Assembly (NCBI RefSeq): GCF_001434335.1
Contig: NZ_AZFM01000014.1
Coordinates: 1-49,978, forward strand
DNA: 49,978 nt
Origin: Lactobacillus kalixensis DSM 16043
GTDB lineage: Bacteria; Bacillota; Bacilli; Lactobacillales; Lactobacillaceae
Reading direction: 5' to 3'
Notes under the pieces: generated by a model
Seen by the model: only the letters and a program-made list of their open reading frames with translations
Databases searched by the model: none
What the model was told of the DNA's origin: nothing
Shown here: positions 24,634 through 34,253 of the stretch, in pieces
Position numbering within the stretch: position 1 is the first letter of the stretch
Layout: every line of letters starts with the position of its first letter
Program-made: the position numbers and the translations under genes

Positions 24634-25831
24634 TTTTCCGCTGTTAAATAAAAAGATAAATGGAAAATCTATCACCTATTTAGATAGTGCAGCTACAAGT
24701 CAAATGCCTGATTGTGTTCTTAATAAATTTGAAGAGTTTTACTACAATTCTTACGCAAATGTGCACCGTAGTGTTGATACGCTGGGATATCTTGCGACAA
24801 GTGCTTATGAAGACGTTCGAAATAAAACTGCTGCGTTTATCAATGCTCAAAGTAGTCAAGAAGTAATTTTTACTTCGGGATGTACTGATAGCTTAAACCT
24901 GATTGCAGCAACCTATGGTGAGGAAAATATCCACGAAGGTGACGAAATTGTCGTTACGATTATGGAACATCATTCTAATCTATTACCCTGGCAACAACTT
25001 GCTAAGCGAAAAAAGGCAGTTTTGAAGTATATTTACTTGAGTGAACAACAAGATTTGGATTTGGAAGATGCTAAAAGAAAGATAAGCAGCAAAACAAAAA
25101 TTGTTGCGCTTGCTCAATGCTCAAATGTTTTAGGTTGTGTTAATCCGGTTAAAGAAATTGCCGATTTAGCACATAAATATGATGCTGTGGTTGTAGTTGA
25201 TGGAGCTCAAGCTGTTGGTCATTTTAAGGTTGATGTGCAGGCTTTAAATGCGGATTTTTATGCTTTTTCAGGACATAAAATGTTTGCACCTAATGGCGTT
25301 GGCGTTTTATATGGTAAGAAAGATTTATTGGAAAAGATGCGGCCTTATCGCTACGGCGGAGAAATGATTAGTCAAGTAACTGAGCAAAATGCGACTTGGG
25401 CTGAGCTTCCTCAAAAATTTGAAGCTGGTACGCCTAATATTGCCGGAGTTATCGGGTTAGGTGCCGCAATTTCATTCGTTAACTCTGTCGGTTTAGCAGA
25501 AATTTACAAACACGAACAGGGATTAGTCAATTATCTTCTGTCAAAGTTTGCAAATTTGGATTATATTACGATTTATGGACCAAAAGATAATCATACTGGA
25601 GTGATTGCTTTTAACGTAGCTGACTTGCATCCCCACGACGTAGCTACATTTTTAGATCAGCAAGGAGTCGAAGTCAGAGCTGGACACCACTGCGCTCAGC
25701 CATTAATGAATTATCTTGGGGTGGAATCAACTATTCGCGCAAGTTTTTCTATCTATAATAATGAGCACGATATTGATCAATTAATTCAAGCAATTAAAAC
25801 TACAAAGGAATTTTTTGATGGGATTAAATAA
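24608..25831 (+). CDS. sufS: Cysteine desulfurase SufS
   Basis: 407 residues from the ATG at 24608, which lies inside the end of sufD; a TTG at 24599 and an ATG at 24617 are in the same frame and the choice is not certain. It is a PLP enzyme of fold type I, with the PLP lysine in FSGHKMFAPNG and the catalytic cysteine in RAGHHCAQPLM. It removes sulfur from cysteine and passes it to SufU. Confidence 0.95.
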   Translation: MNIMTIRDSFPLLNKKINGKSITYLDSAATSQMPDCVLNKFEEFYYNSYANVHRSVDTLGYLATSAYEDVRNKTAAFINAQSSQEVIFTSGCTDSLNLIAATYGEENIHEGDEIVVTIMEHHSNLLPWQQLAKRKKAVLKYIYLSEQQDLDLEDAKRKISSKTKIVALAQCSNVLGCVNPVKEIADLAHKYDAVVVVDGAQAVGHFKVDVQALNADFYAFSGHKMFAPNGVGVLYGKKDLLEKMRPYRYGGEMISQVTEQNATWAELPQKFEAGTPNIAGVIGLGAAISFVNSVGLAEIYKHEQGLVNYLLSKFANLDYITIYGPKDNHTGVIAFNVADLHPHDVATFLDQQGVEVRAGHHCAQPLMNYLGVESTIRASFSIYNNEHDIDQLIQAIKTTKEFFDGIK

Positions 25832-26276
25832 TTTACGTTCACTTTATCAAACATTAGTATTAGATTATGCTAGCCATCCTCGTAATAATCATAAAATTGA
25901 AAATGCTGATCAAACTGAGACAGTTCATAACCCAAGCTGCGGTGATACGATTAATGTTTTTATTAAACTAAATTCTGATCAAACAAAGATTGATGATGTA
26001 GCCTTCACTGGATCGGGTTGTACAATTAGCCAGGCTTCAGCCAGCATGATGACAGTTGCTGTAAAGGGTAAGACAATTGATGAAGCATTAGAGATGACGA
26101 AATTTTTTTCGGATTTATCAATTGGTAAAGAAGTTGATGATAAAGCTCTGGAAATGCTAGGAGATGCAGCTGTTTTAACGCAAGTTATGCAGTTTCCAGC
26201 AAGAATAAAATGCGCAACAATCTCTTGGTGGGCGCTAGAACAAGCTCTTCTTAAGAAAGGACAAGAAAATGACTAA
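25818..26276 (+). CDS. sufU: Zinc-dependent sulfurtransferase SufU
   Basis: 152 residues from the ATG at 25818 with AAAGGAA upstream. The three conserved cysteines occur in NPSCGD, GSGCTIS and [10 protein letters not shown], with the Asp of CGD, which in the Gram-positive SufU bind zinc and accept sulfur from SufS. It overlaps sufS by 14 nt and sufB by 8 nt. Confidence 0.95.
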   Translation: MGLNNLRSLYQTLVLDYASHPRNNHKIENADQTETVHNPSCGDTINVFIKLNSDQTKIDDVAFTGSGCTISQASASMMTVAVKGKTIDEALEMTKFFSDLSIGKEVDDKALEMLGDAAVLTQVMQFPARIKCATISWWALEQALLKKGQEND

Positions 26277-27672
26277 AGCAGAAGATATTGTTAAAGATGA
26301 AGAATATCAATATGGTTTTCACGATGATATCAAGCCAGAATATTCAACCGGTCGCGGGTTAACTGAAGAAGTTGTTAGACAAATTTCTGCTGAAAAAAAT
26401 GAACCAGAATGGATGCTGGATTATCGGCTTAAAGCTTATGAAATATATAAGAAAATGCCCTTTCCAGATTTTGGTCCAGACTTATCACCACTGGATCTCG
26501 ATAACATGTTGTATTATCAAAAATATACTAAGAAAAAGTACCGGGATTGGGATGATGTCCCTGATGAAATCAAGGAAACTTTTGAGCGCTTAGGTGTTCC
26601 TGAAGCAGAACGTAAATACTTGGCGGGATCTGGTGCGCAATATGAATCAGAAATGGTTTACCATAATATGAAGAAAGAACTGGACAAGCAAGGTATTATT
26701 TTTACTGATACTGATACTGCTCTAAAGGAATATCCAGAACTATTTAAAAAATATTTTGGTAAGCTAGTTAAACCAACTGATAATAAATTTGCCGCATTAA
26801 ATTGCGCTGTATGGTCAGGAGGATCCTTTATCTATGTGCCTAAAGGCGTTAAGGTGAAGACTCCAATTCAGGCTTACTTCAGATTGAATGCGGAAAATTC
26901 AGGTCAGTTTGAACGTACTTTAATTATTGTTGATGAAGATGCTCACCTTGATTATGTAGAAGGTTGTACTGCACCGCAGTATTCTTCTGACTCACTTCAT
27001 GCAGCTGGTGTAGAAGTTAATGTATTAAAGGATGCTTACTGCCGCTACACGACAATTCAGAACTGGTCTGATAATGTTTATAGTTTGGAAACTAAAAAAG
27101 CAGCTGCCGATGCTCATGCCACAATGGAATGGGTTGATGGCAATCTTGGTGCAAAAGTGACGATGAAGTATCCAAGTGTTTACTTAAATGGCGAAGGTGC
27201 TCGCGGGACAATGCTATCAATTGCGGTAGCACACAAAGGGATTCACCAAGATTCAGGATCAAGAATGCTCCATAATGCGCCTAATACTTCAAGTTCAATT
27301 GTGTCAAAGTCAATTGCTAAGGGCGGCGGTTCAACCGACTATCGCGGAACTGTTAACTTTGGTGAAAACTCTAGTGGCTCTAAAGCCTACGTTGAATGTG
27401 ATACTATCATTATGGATGATATGTCTTCTTCAGATACGATTCCCACCAATTCAATTAAGAATTCTAACGTTGCAATGGAACATGAAGCTACTGTCTCTAA
27501 GATTTCTGAAGAAGAATTGTATTACTTAGAAAGTCGCGGTATTCCTGAGAGAAAGGCGACTGAAATGATCATCATGGGCTTTGTTGAACCTTTTACTAAG
27601 CAATTACCGATGGAATACGCAGTTGAATTAAATCGCTTGATCAGTTTCCAAATGGAAGGTGCAATCGGCTAA
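26269..27672 (+). CDS. sufB: Fe-S cluster assembly protein SufB
   Basis: 467 residues, normal length. Conserved segments include [63 protein letters not shown] and [17 protein letters not shown]; the core cysteine is in EGCTAP. It is the scaffold on which the cluster is built. Its stop overlaps the start of the DUF59 gene by 1 nt. Confidence 0.96.
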   Translation: MTKAEDIVKDEEYQYGFHDDIKPEYSTGRGLTEEVVRQISAEKNEPEWMLDYRLKAYEIYKKMPFPDFGPDLSPLDLDNMLYYQKYTKKKYRDWDDVPDEIKETFERLGVPEAERKYLAGSGAQYESEMVYHNMKKELDKQGIIFTDTDTALKEYPELFKKYFGKLVKPTDNKFAALNCAVWSGGSFIYVPKGVKVKTPIQAYFRLNAENSGQFERTLIIVDEDAHLDYVEGCTAPQYSSDSLHAAGVEVNVLKDAYCRYTTIQNWSDNVYSLETKKAAADAHATMEWVDGNLGAKVTMKYPSVYLNGEGARGTMLSIAVAHKGIHQDSGSRMLHNAPNTSSSIVSKSIAKGGGSTDYRGTVNFGENSSGSKAYVECDTIIMDDMSSSDTIPTNSIKNSNVAMEHEATVSKISEEELYYLESRGIPERKATEMIIMGFVEPFTKQLPMEYAVELNRLISFQMEGAIG

Positions 27673-27989
27673 TGGATGAGAATAATTTAAGTCCGAAAGA
27701 AAAAGAAGTTTTTGACTCATTGAAAAAAGTAATTGATCCTGAATTAAAGGTTGATCTAGTAGACCTTGGATTAATCTACGGCGTGCAAGTTGATGGAAAA
27801 ACGGCTGAAATCAAGATGACCTTAACGATCATGAGATGTCCATTGACAGAAATTTTACATGATGACATCACTCAGGCAGTGACAGCAGTTGATGGAATTG
27901 AAAATTGTAAGATCGACTTAGTATGGTATCCACAATGGACGCCGGATAAGATGAGCCGAATTGTTAGATTGACATTGGGAATACATTAA
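27672..27989 (+). CDS. SufT-like DUF59 (MIP18 family) protein
   Basis: 105 residues; the start codon overlaps the sufB stop (TAATG). It has the MIP18/PaaD pattern: FDSLKKVIDPELKVDLVDLGLIYG, then MTLTIMRCPLTEIL with the conserved cysteine. These proteins help Fe-S cluster maturation or delivery, as SufT does. Its place at the end of the suf operon supports that role. A strong terminator follows. Confidence 0.92.
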   Translation: MDENNLSPKEKEVFDSLKKVIDPELKVDLVDLGLIYGVQVDGKTAEIKMTLTIMRCPLTEILHDDITQAVTAVDGIENCKIDLVWYPQWTPDKMSRIVRLTLGIH

Positions 27990-27993
27990 GATG

Positions 27994-28024
27994 AACGGAT
28001 TTGAGAAATCAGATCCGTTTTTCT
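27994..28024 (+). terminator. Terminator of the suf operon
   Basis: AACGGATTTGA (27994-28004) pairs with TCAGATCCGTT (28009-28019, one G-U), GAAA loop, followed by TTTTC. Confidence 0.88.
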
Positions 28025-28118
28025 ATAGGTAAAACGAATCGATTTACCAAGGTTATAAGTATTTCACACTGCAAGATTTTTCATGTAGAATCATATAAAA
28101 CATGAAAGGGATGCAATT

Positions 28119-29012
28119 ATGAAGAAGAAAACAATATTTAGTGCAATTGCAGTTGTTTTAGTCGCTACCATTGCAATTGTAGGGATTAACTTACGTAATA
28201 ATCAAAATTCAGGTAATAAAATTGAGACAATTGAGCCAGTGAAGGCAAGTTCAAATACCACCGCTACATTTTTCTTTCACGGTTACGGTAGTAGTTATCG
28301 AGCAGAAGACAAAATGGCGCAAGCAATTCGCCGCTCAGGTAAATCCAATTCTGTGACGCGCATCAATGTTCGTCCAGATGGCAGTGTTGTCTTTCACGGC
28401 AGAATCCCAAGAAATGCGAAAAATCCAATCATTGAAGTTAATTTAGATGACAATACTTTGTCTAGAGCCAGTTCATATACTAGTGGCTATTCTAATCCTG
28501 GTGCTGTTTATGTAAGAAACGCCATTAACGCGGTTAATAGAAGATATGGTTACAACAAAGTAAATATCGTTGCTCACTCAATGGGAAATCTTGAATCTGC
28601 ATATTATTTTAAGAGATTTATCCGCACTAACAGCAATATTAAAGTTCAGCACTATGTCGCAATTGCTGGTCACTTTGATGGGATTGTAGGGATGAATGAT
28701 CGTGCCAATAGCTTGAAAATCGATGCAAGAACTGGCAAGCCAAATCGGATGGAACCAGAATACCGTGGCCTGCTTTCTTTGAGAAATACCTTCCCAAGAA
28801 ATACACGTGTGTTAAATATTTACGGTAATCTTGACAATGGAACTAATTCTGATGGTTCAGTGTCTGTTGGCTCAGCTAGATCACTGCGCTACTTGTTAAA
28901 TGGCCGCGCTAAGTCATATCGTGAATTAGAGATCCACGGCAGAAATGCGCAACATAGTAGATTGCACAATAATACTCAAGTAAACAATGCGTTGATTAAT
29001 TTCTTATTCTAA
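28119..29012 (+). CDS. DUF915-family alpha/beta hydrolase, membrane-anchored or secreted
   Basis: 297 residues. An N-terminal hydrophobic segment (about 5-24) without a lipobox serves as signal anchor or signal peptide. The hydrolase core has FFFHGYGSS (51-59), the elbow AHSMG with S154, a GNLDNGTNSDG loop near 242 and H279 in AQHSRL. It is a paralogue of the lipoprotein at 9504-10388, matching it along most of its length. Substrate unknown. An inverted repeat in the leader (TTTCATG 28079-28085 with CATGAAA 28101-28107) overlaps the edge of the AAAGGG ribosome site. Confidence 0.9.
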   Translation: MKKKTIFSAIAVVLVATIAIVGINLRNNQNSGNKIETIEPVKASSNTTATFFFHGYGSSYRAEDKMAQAIRRSGKSNSVTRINVRPDGSVVFHGRIPRNAKNPIIEVNLDDNTLSRASSYTSGYSNPGAVYVRNAINAVNRRYGYNKVNIVAHSMGNLESAYYFKRFIRTNSNIKVQHYVAIAGHFDGIVGMNDRANSLKIDARTGKPNRMEPEYRGLLSLRNTFPRNTRVLNIYGNLDNGTNSDGSVSVGSARSLRYLLNGRAKSYRELEIHGRNAQHSRLHNNTQVNNALINFLF

Positions 29013-29029
29013 TGATTGAAAATAGTTGT

Positions 29030-29060
29030 AAGGTCAAACCGAATGGTCTGGCCTTTTTCT
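29030..29060 (+). terminator. Terminator of the second DUF915 gene
   Basis: AAGGTCAAACC (29030-29040) and GGTCTGGCCTT (29045-29055) form a stem with one G-U and one mismatch, then TTTC. Confidence 0.75.
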
Positions 29061-29293
29061 ACGTACGTTATTTTTCGCACAAGTAGTATTTCTTAGGTAT
29101 AATGAAGCAAGTACAAATGTTTTGTTTATTGATTTTTAAAATAACTAATAATGAAAAATTTCGCTAAAAATACAAAATGAAACAAAAATGTATTATAAAA
29201 TTTGCTATAAATGCTATAATATCAATTATTTTATTATATATTTTGTGTAACATAGCGAAAATGCTTTAAGAATAGGCTTTGTAGAGTTTTAGA

Positions 29294-31075
29294 ATGTTAA
29301 ATCCACAAGTAGTATTAAAAAAATACTTTGGCTACCCAGATTTTCGTGCTGGTCAAAGAGAAGTTATCGATAAAGTTTTAAATAAAGAAAATGTGCTTGC
29401 TGTGATGCCAACAGGTGCTGGAAAATCACTTTGTTATCAAATTCCGGCATTAATGCAATCTGGATTGACTTTAGTTATTTCACCGTTAATTTCTTTGATG
29501 AAAGATCAGATTGATTCCTTAAGACAAAATGGGATTGGAGCAGCTGCTTTGAATTCAGCAACCCCGCAAGAAGAAGTTAATCCAATTTTAAGACAAGCAT
29601 ATGAAGGTAAGATTAAGCTCTTGTATATGACACCAGAGCGGCTTGAAATGGATTATTTCAGATATCAGCTGAATTTCATTGATGTTGATCTAGTTGCAGT
29701 TGATGAGGCGCACTGCATTTCACAATGGGGGCATGATTTTCGTCCAGCTTATCGCAATATTTACGAAGGAATTCAATCACTTAGAAGTAAGCCAAGTATC
29801 TTGGCTTTAACAGCAACGGCAACTCCAGCTGTTCAAGAAGATATTGCCAAGCAGTTGAACATTTCCCAAAATAATTTTGTGATTACTTCTTTTGCCCGTC
29901 CAAATCTGAGCTTTCAAGTAGTAAATTCACCAAAAGATAAGGAACTGTATATTTATAATTATATTAATAATCATAAAAGCGAAGCGGGAATTATCTATAC
30001 AAACACGCGCAAAAAGGTTGAAAGTTTAACCAAATATTTGCAAAAGCGTGGTATCGCGGTTGCTGGATACCATGGCGGGATGGAAAATAAAGACCGTGAC
30101 CGAGTTCAAGATGATTTTCAATATGATCACCTGCAAGTGATTGTAGCAACAAATGCTTTTGGCATGGGGATTGATAAGAGTAATGTTCGTTTTGTTGTGC
30201 ATGCAAATAGTGCAAAAAATTTAGAATCGTATTATCAAGAAGCCGGACGGGCAGGTCGAGATGGGTTAGAATCAGAGGTACTCATGATTTATAGTCCTGG
30301 AGATTTGCAAACGTATCGTTGGTTTATTGAAAATTCAGCTGCTGATGATCAGTACAAAAAAACGCAGTATACTAAGTTGGCTAAGATTACTGCTTATGCC
30401 AATACGAGTGAGTGTTTACAGCAATTTATTGTCCGATATTTTGGTCAAGATTGTCCGCCTTGTGGCAAGTGTTCAAACTGTCTTGATGATCGCGAGATAA
30501 ATGATATTACGTCTGAGGCAAAGAAAGTTATTTCCATGGTATATGAACTTGATGGACGCTTTGGTAAAAATATTGTGGCTCAGGCTGTAACTGGGGCAAA
30601 GAATCAAAAAATGCGCGATTTCGGAATGCAGGAGCTTGAGCATTTTGGAAGTCTTAAATTGAAGCAGAAAGAAGCGCTCAGTCTGATTAATTATTTGATT
30701 GCTAATAACTTTTTGGTTCAAGAAGGCGATCAATATCCACTTGTACATGTCACAAATCGCGGTTGGGATGTTTTAGATGGTAAAGAGCAAGTTTTTAGAA
30801 AAGGTGAATTGCAACTTTCTCACCACCTCGAAGCTAGCACAGGTCATGAAGCAGACTTGTACGCACAACTTAAAGCAAAACGGTTGGAACTTGCTAAAGA
30901 GCAACACGTACCAGCTTTCATTATCTTTTCTGATCGAACTTTGAAAGATATAGCGGAAACTAAGCCGACAACAGAAGCTGAATTTCTGGAAGTAAGCGGA
31001 GTAGGTCAGGCCAAACTTATTAGATATGGTAAGCAAATGATTGAGGTTGTCAAAAATTTTCTCAATAATCGCTAG
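29294..31075 (+). CDS. recQ: ATP-dependent DNA helicase RecQ
   Basis: 593 residues, the normal length. Walker A MPTGAGKS (38-45), DEAH box (137-140) followed by the RecQ aromatic loop CISQWGHDFRPAY, the helicase C domain with QEAGRAGRDG, a zinc-binding set (ECLQQF, CPPCGKCSNC), a winged-helix RQC domain and a C-terminal HRDC domain (about 515-590). It unwinds DNA 3' to 5' in repair and recombination. The gene is monocistronic; a TATAAT at 29098-29103 may be its -10, far upstream, and the 190 nt between is very AT-rich. The ribosome site is weak (GTAGAG). Confidence 0.96.
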   Translation: MLNPQVVLKKYFGYPDFRAGQREVIDKVLNKENVLAVMPTGAGKSLCYQIPALMQSGLTLVISPLISLMKDQIDSLRQNGIGAAALNSATPQEEVNPILRQAYEGKIKLLYMTPERLEMDYFRYQLNFIDVDLVAVDEAHCISQWGHDFRPAYRNIYEGIQSLRSKPSILALTATATPAVQEDIAKQLNISQNNFVITSFARPNLSFQVVNSPKDKELYIYNYINNHKSEAGIIYTNTRKKVESLTKYLQKRGIAVAGYHGGMENKDRDRVQDDFQYDHLQVIVATNAFGMGIDKSNVRFVVHANSAKNLESYYQEAGRAGRDGLESEVLMIYSPGDLQTYRWFIENSAADDQYKKTQYTKLAKITAYANTSECLQQFIVRYFGQDCPPCGKCSNCLDDREINDITSEAKKVISMVYELDGRFGKNIVAQAVTGAKNQKMRDFGMQELEHFGSLKLKQKEALSLINYLIANNFLVQEGDQYPLVHVTNRGWDVLDGKEQVFRKGELQLSHHLEASTGHEADLYAQLKAKRLELAKEQHVPAFIIFSDRTLKDIAETKPTTEAEFLEVSGVGQAKLIRYGKQMIEVVKNFLNNR

Positions 31076-31082
31076 ATATTCC

Positions 31083-31110
31083 TTGATAAAAATAACAGGT
31101 GTAATATAAT
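31083..31110 (+). promoter_or_regulatory. Promoter of the first SLAP-type gene
   Basis: TTGATA (31083-31088), a 16-nt spacer and TATAAT (31105-31110), very near consensus. The leader has a GCCTG/CAGGC hairpin (31130-31145). Confidence 0.7.
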
Positions 31111-31174
31111 ATAAATAGAAAGACAGATAGCCTGATTGAACAGGCATGATTATTGGGAAAGTGAGACGATAAAG

Positions 31175-31522
31175 ATGAGAAAATGGAGTTTAGCAATTAT
31201 GACAATAGCACTTGGCTTAGGATTAGTTACTTCAACAGGCTTAGAAGTTAGCGCTGAAGATACTAATGCACCTCTTGCTTCTGCAGAAATTGCTCCTACT
31301 AGCCCTGTTGCAAAAAAGGGTGAAAAAATCTTCGTTATTGTCAAGGATACCAAGAATCAAAAAGTTAATGTTGTAAATTCACATGCTCAAAATACTGGTA
31401 AAAAGGTAAACATGGGTACTACTTGGACTGTTAAATCTTCTAAAAAGGTTTCAGGAGAAAGAATTTACAAGATCGGCAACAATAAACAATGGTTGCAATC
31501 AAAAGACGTTACCAAGTTTTAA
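31175..31522 (+). CDS. Small secreted protein with a single SLAP (S-layer type) domain
   Basis: 115 residues from the ATG at 31175; the frame extends to 31136 but the signal peptide begins at MRKWSLAIM. The signal peptide is cleaved probably after VSA (about residue 26). A Pro/Ala-rich linker is followed by one domain (about 50-115) with the SLAP pattern: KIFVIVKDTKNQKVNVV, a Gly-Lys turn, VNMGTTWTV, a Lys-rich strand, then IYKIGNNKQWLQSKDV. Tandem SLAP domains bind the wall in lactobacillus S-layer proteins and hydrolases. A single one with nothing attached is unusual. A paralogue lies at 44194-44544. Confidence 0.88.
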   Translation: MRKWSLAIMTIALGLGLVTSTGLEVSAEDTNAPLASAEIAPTSPVAKKGEKIFVIVKDTKNQKVNVVNSHAQNTGKKVNMGTTWTVKSSKKVSGERIYKIGNNKQWLQSKDVTKF

Positions 31523-31541
31523 AATATATCTTCCTCTAGAC

Positions 31542-31583
31542 AAAGAGATTAGGTTAGAAAAAGCCTAGTCTCTTTTAATTTTT
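31542..31583 (+). terminator. Terminator of the first SLAP-type gene
   Basis: A 12-bp stem (31542-31553 with 31564-31575, one G-U), 10-nt loop, then T-rich sequence. Confidence 0.85.
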
Positions 31584-31646
31584 GATAAAAAAACTGCAAG
31601 TTTCTGTTAAAATATACTAATAAATAGTAATGGAGACGCGGAAAAC

Positions 31647-32138
31647 TTGAAACAGAAAAATCAATATATCTGGTTTCTGATCGAATTTACTAATGGTAAC
31701 AAAGAATGGTATTGTGTTAGTCGTGTGCTAAGAAGTGCTATTTTGAGAGAAAAGAAAACTAACCAGTTTTGGAAAAATACCATGATTGGTAATTATATTA
31801 CTGTTGCTACAGCCGACTATTACAAAGGTCGAACACGTCTTACTGTTGGTAAAATCATTAAAATTAATATTTCATCTAAGGCCACTAAGAGGCATAATTG
31901 GACTAGAAATCAATTTGTGACGCCAGATCATCTATTAAATTTTAAGGATAGTTATAATTATCTTCGCCATGATTACACTTGGTATAACCGGTTCGCTATT
32001 TGGGTTGCCCTTAAATATTGGCACAACGAATTAGTGATGAGACAGGTTAGATCAAGGAAGAAAAAGATCCGCCAAATCAAGTGGCAAGCTAATAGCATTA
32101 GCTACAAATTTGAAAAGTTGTCGAGGAAAATAAAATAA
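31647..32138 (+). CDS. Basic protein of unknown function
   Basis: 163 residues from a TTG at 31647, about 11 nt after GGAG; no earlier in-frame ATG exists. The protein is rich in Lys, Arg, Trp and Tyr and has no signal peptide or clear membrane helix. The C-terminal 35 residues are almost entirely basic and helical. I do not recognise the family. A nucleic-acid-binding role would fit the composition but is only a guess. The start codon and the gene itself are less certain than its neighbours. Confidence 0.65.
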   Translation: MKQKNQYIWFLIEFTNGNKEWYCVSRVLRSAILREKKTNQFWKNTMIGNYITVATADYYKGRTRLTVGKIIKINISSKATKRHNWTRNQFVTPDHLLNFKDSYNYLRHDYTWYNRFAIWVALKYWHNELVMRQVRSRKKKIRQIKWQANSISYKFEKLSRKIK

Positions 32139-32326
32139 AATTTGGGTCGCTTTTGGACAATAAAAATATTAAGAAAAAGCTGGTCTTTTAATAAATACTC
32201 AGAGGATATTCGGTTGCAATAATCGGTATCCTTTTTATTTTCGTATTGAACTTACTTTTTGCACCAGATATATTTATCAGCAAAAGAATATACTCAATGT
32301 ATTTAAGTAAAAAGTGGGGAAGATAC

Positions 32327-33880
32327 GTGAATAAGAAACAGATAAGAAGGGTTATTGTTACTTTTTTGCCGGTGGTGATTGGAATAATCATTGGGATTAG
32401 TAAAAATCATGTGACTTATGCAAGTGGTAACAGTTTAGATAGTAGTGTAACTAAGTTAGAAGCAAAACATGTTGGAGAGGACCGCTACAAAGTTTTCGGA
32501 AGCTTTAAGAGTGATAAGGTTATTCAATCTGGGGATTATCTTACTTTTACATGGGGAAAGAACGCCGTTGCTTTTGCCAATAAGAAGAGCGTATATGTGG
32601 GTGACTTGCGTGTTGGTGAGATGAAAGTTAATGACGGCGAAGCCAAATTGACTTTTGATGATAATATTAGCAAGAGACCAATATACGGCGGTGAAGTTAG
32701 TTTAGATCTTGAAGTAAATGACGATGAAATTGTCACTTTTGGGAAGAAAGATGTGCAGCTTAGTGCCGACAAGAAAAAAGTTGATAAGAAATTTGCTTCG
32801 ATTTTAGCTAATGTGAATATCAGTGATAATAAAAATTATGTTAAATATGTATTCGATTTAAATAATGATAGTGAAGAATTAGATTCTGATCTCGTTTTTG
32901 ATGAAAAATTATCAGCTGGACAAAAGATCACTGATATCGTAATCACAGTTGACGGCAAAAAATACGATCTAGTCGCTTTTCAAGAAGAATTTCCTAAAGC
33001 AAAGGTCAAAATTGCTGATCAAAGCTTTTCAATCAGTTTAGATCAAGAAGACGCTAATAAGAAAAAGTTGATCGTTGAAGTGAAGGCTAGAGTTCTTGAA
33101 GAAAAAAATTTCTATGAATCTAATGGTAGTGTTAAATACCAATTAAAGGATAAGGGAGAAGAAAAATACGAATTGGTCACTAAGGTGAAGAATTTCGATT
33201 TGGATGTAACTTTAATGCAAGCATATAGTGGAATTTTACAAATCGTGAAATTGTATCAGGATAAAGATGGTAAAGTGAAGCCGCTTGAAGGAGTAACTTT
33301 CTTAATTAGTAAGCAAAATGGTCAAGAAATCGGGACTTTTACTACTGACAAAGAAGGGTTAATTAACGTTAAGGACCTAGAATATGGCACTTATGTCTTA
33401 AAAGAAGTTAAAGCACCCGACTTTATTGATCTTGATGAAGTAAAGGATAAGACTTGGAGCGTTGAAATTAAAGATAATGCTGGTAAGCCTTTTATTATCA
33501 TTAATAATCTGAAGAAAGAAAAAAGTGCTGAAAAAGTTAAAACTAATAAGGATATTACCTTGTTTGATAGTGACAAGAAAAAAGTTGCTGATAGTATTCC
33601 AAGTAAGAGCAGTGATTTTAAAGCAGTAACTCCCAAAAATGAAGCTGCTAAGACTCTGAGTAAAGTAGGGATAGTTAAAGAGGGTAGTAATTCAAGAAAG
33701 CATAATACTCGTAGTCAATCTCATGAAGATACAGATGAAGAAAGTTCAGATAAAAAATCTAGCAAATTACCAAAAGCTGGTGAAGTTAGTTCTAATATGT
33801 GGATCTTAACAGGAATTTTCATGATTTGCTTAGTTTTTAGTGTCTCTGCCATTCGTTTAGCAAAGCAACATAAAAAATAA
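32327..33880 (+). CDS. Cell-wall anchored adhesin with CnaB domain and LPKAG sorting motif
   Basis: 517 residues from the GTG at 32327, chosen because GGGGA lies 6-7 nt upstream and the signal peptide (about 1-33) begins there; the frame extends to 32246 through non-conserved sequence. Residues about 35-290 look like two adhesin domains of the collagen/fibrinogen-binding kind (SGDYLTFTWG, GGEVSLDLEV). Residues about 300-397 form a CnaB/SpaA-type domain with a likely isopeptide Lys (QIVKLYQD) and Glu (LKEVKAP). A charged linker leads to LPKAG (481-485), a hydrophobic span and KQHKK. LPKAG replaces the usual LPxTG. It should be displayed on the surface by sortase. Confidence 0.88.
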   Translation: MNKKQIRRVIVTFLPVVIGIIIGISKNHVTYASGNSLDSSVTKLEAKHVGEDRYKVFGSFKSDKVIQSGDYLTFTWGKNAVAFANKKSVYVGDLRVGEMKVNDGEAKLTFDDNISKRPIYGGEVSLDLEVNDDEIVTFGKKDVQLSADKKKVDKKFASILANVNISDNKNYVKYVFDLNNDSEELDSDLVFDEKLSAGQKITDIVITVDGKKYDLVAFQEEFPKAKVKIADQSFSISLDQEDANKKKLIVEVKARVLEEKNFYESNGSVKYQLKDKGEEKYELVTKVKNFDLDVTLMQAYSGILQIVKLYQDKDGKVKPLEGVTFLISKQNGQEIGTFTTDKEGLINVKDLEYGTYVLKEVKAPDFIDLDEVKDKTWSVEIKDNAGKPFIIINNLKKEKSAEKVKTNKDITLFDSDKKKVADSIPSKSSDFKAVTPKNEAAKTLSKVGIVKEGSNSRKHNTRSQSHEDTDEESSDKKSSKLPKAGEVSSNMWILTGIFMICLVFSVSAIRLAKQHKK

Positions 33881-33882
33881 GA

Positions 33883-33920
33883 AAAGCCACCTAATTCGAT
33901 TGAATTAAGTGGCTTTATTT
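33883..33920. terminator. Bidirectional terminator after the adhesin gene
   Basis: A 15-bp stem (33883-33897 with 33902-33916) has one mismatch on the plus strand and a G-U on the minus strand. T-rich runs flank both sides, so it may also end the minus-strand transcript of the small peptide gene at 34003-34089. Confidence 0.8.
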
Positions 33921-34002
33921 AGAAAATCACATGAAAAACAGAGTAAATAAAAGTTTTATTTTTTTGGTTAAAGAGGGGAAAAATGTTTATCGAAGAAAAC
34001 AG

Positions 34003-34089
34003 TTAAAACTTAGGTTGGTGTTTTTTACGAGTATAGAGAATCAATACACCTAATCCTATGATAGGAAGACCTAATAACATCTTTTTCAT
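34003..34089 (-). CDS. 28-residue single-span membrane peptide
   Basis: On the minus strand an ATG at 34089 is preceded by AAAGGATG at good spacing and opens a 28-codon frame. The peptide starts MKKMLLG, continues with a hydrophobic core LPIIGLGVLILY and ends with TRKKHQPKF. It is a single TM helix with a positive C-terminus, the general shape of Fst/Ldr-type toxins and other small membrane peptides; it also looks like the tail half of a sorting signal. It lies in the 373-nt gap between the adhesin and DUF554 genes. Weak promoter-like elements are present upstream. Function unknown. Confidence 0.5.
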   Translation of the reverse strand: MKKMLLGLPIIGLGVLILYTRKKHQPKF

Positions 34090-34253
34090 AGCATCATCCT
34101 TTCGCTTGATTGATTGTATATAGAATAGTGGAAAAGTATGAAGATTTTATGCCTTAATTGTAATTTTCGGGTTAATAAAACTTACGATTTGTTAAAGTGG
34201 CTTAATTTTTAGGTTAGAATTAAAAAAAGATAATCTAAAAAGGATGGTTGAAA

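Noticed and set aside
32246-32326. Longer start for the adhesin
   Set aside because: The added residues precede a normal signal peptide; the GTG at 32327 has GGGGA at the right distance.
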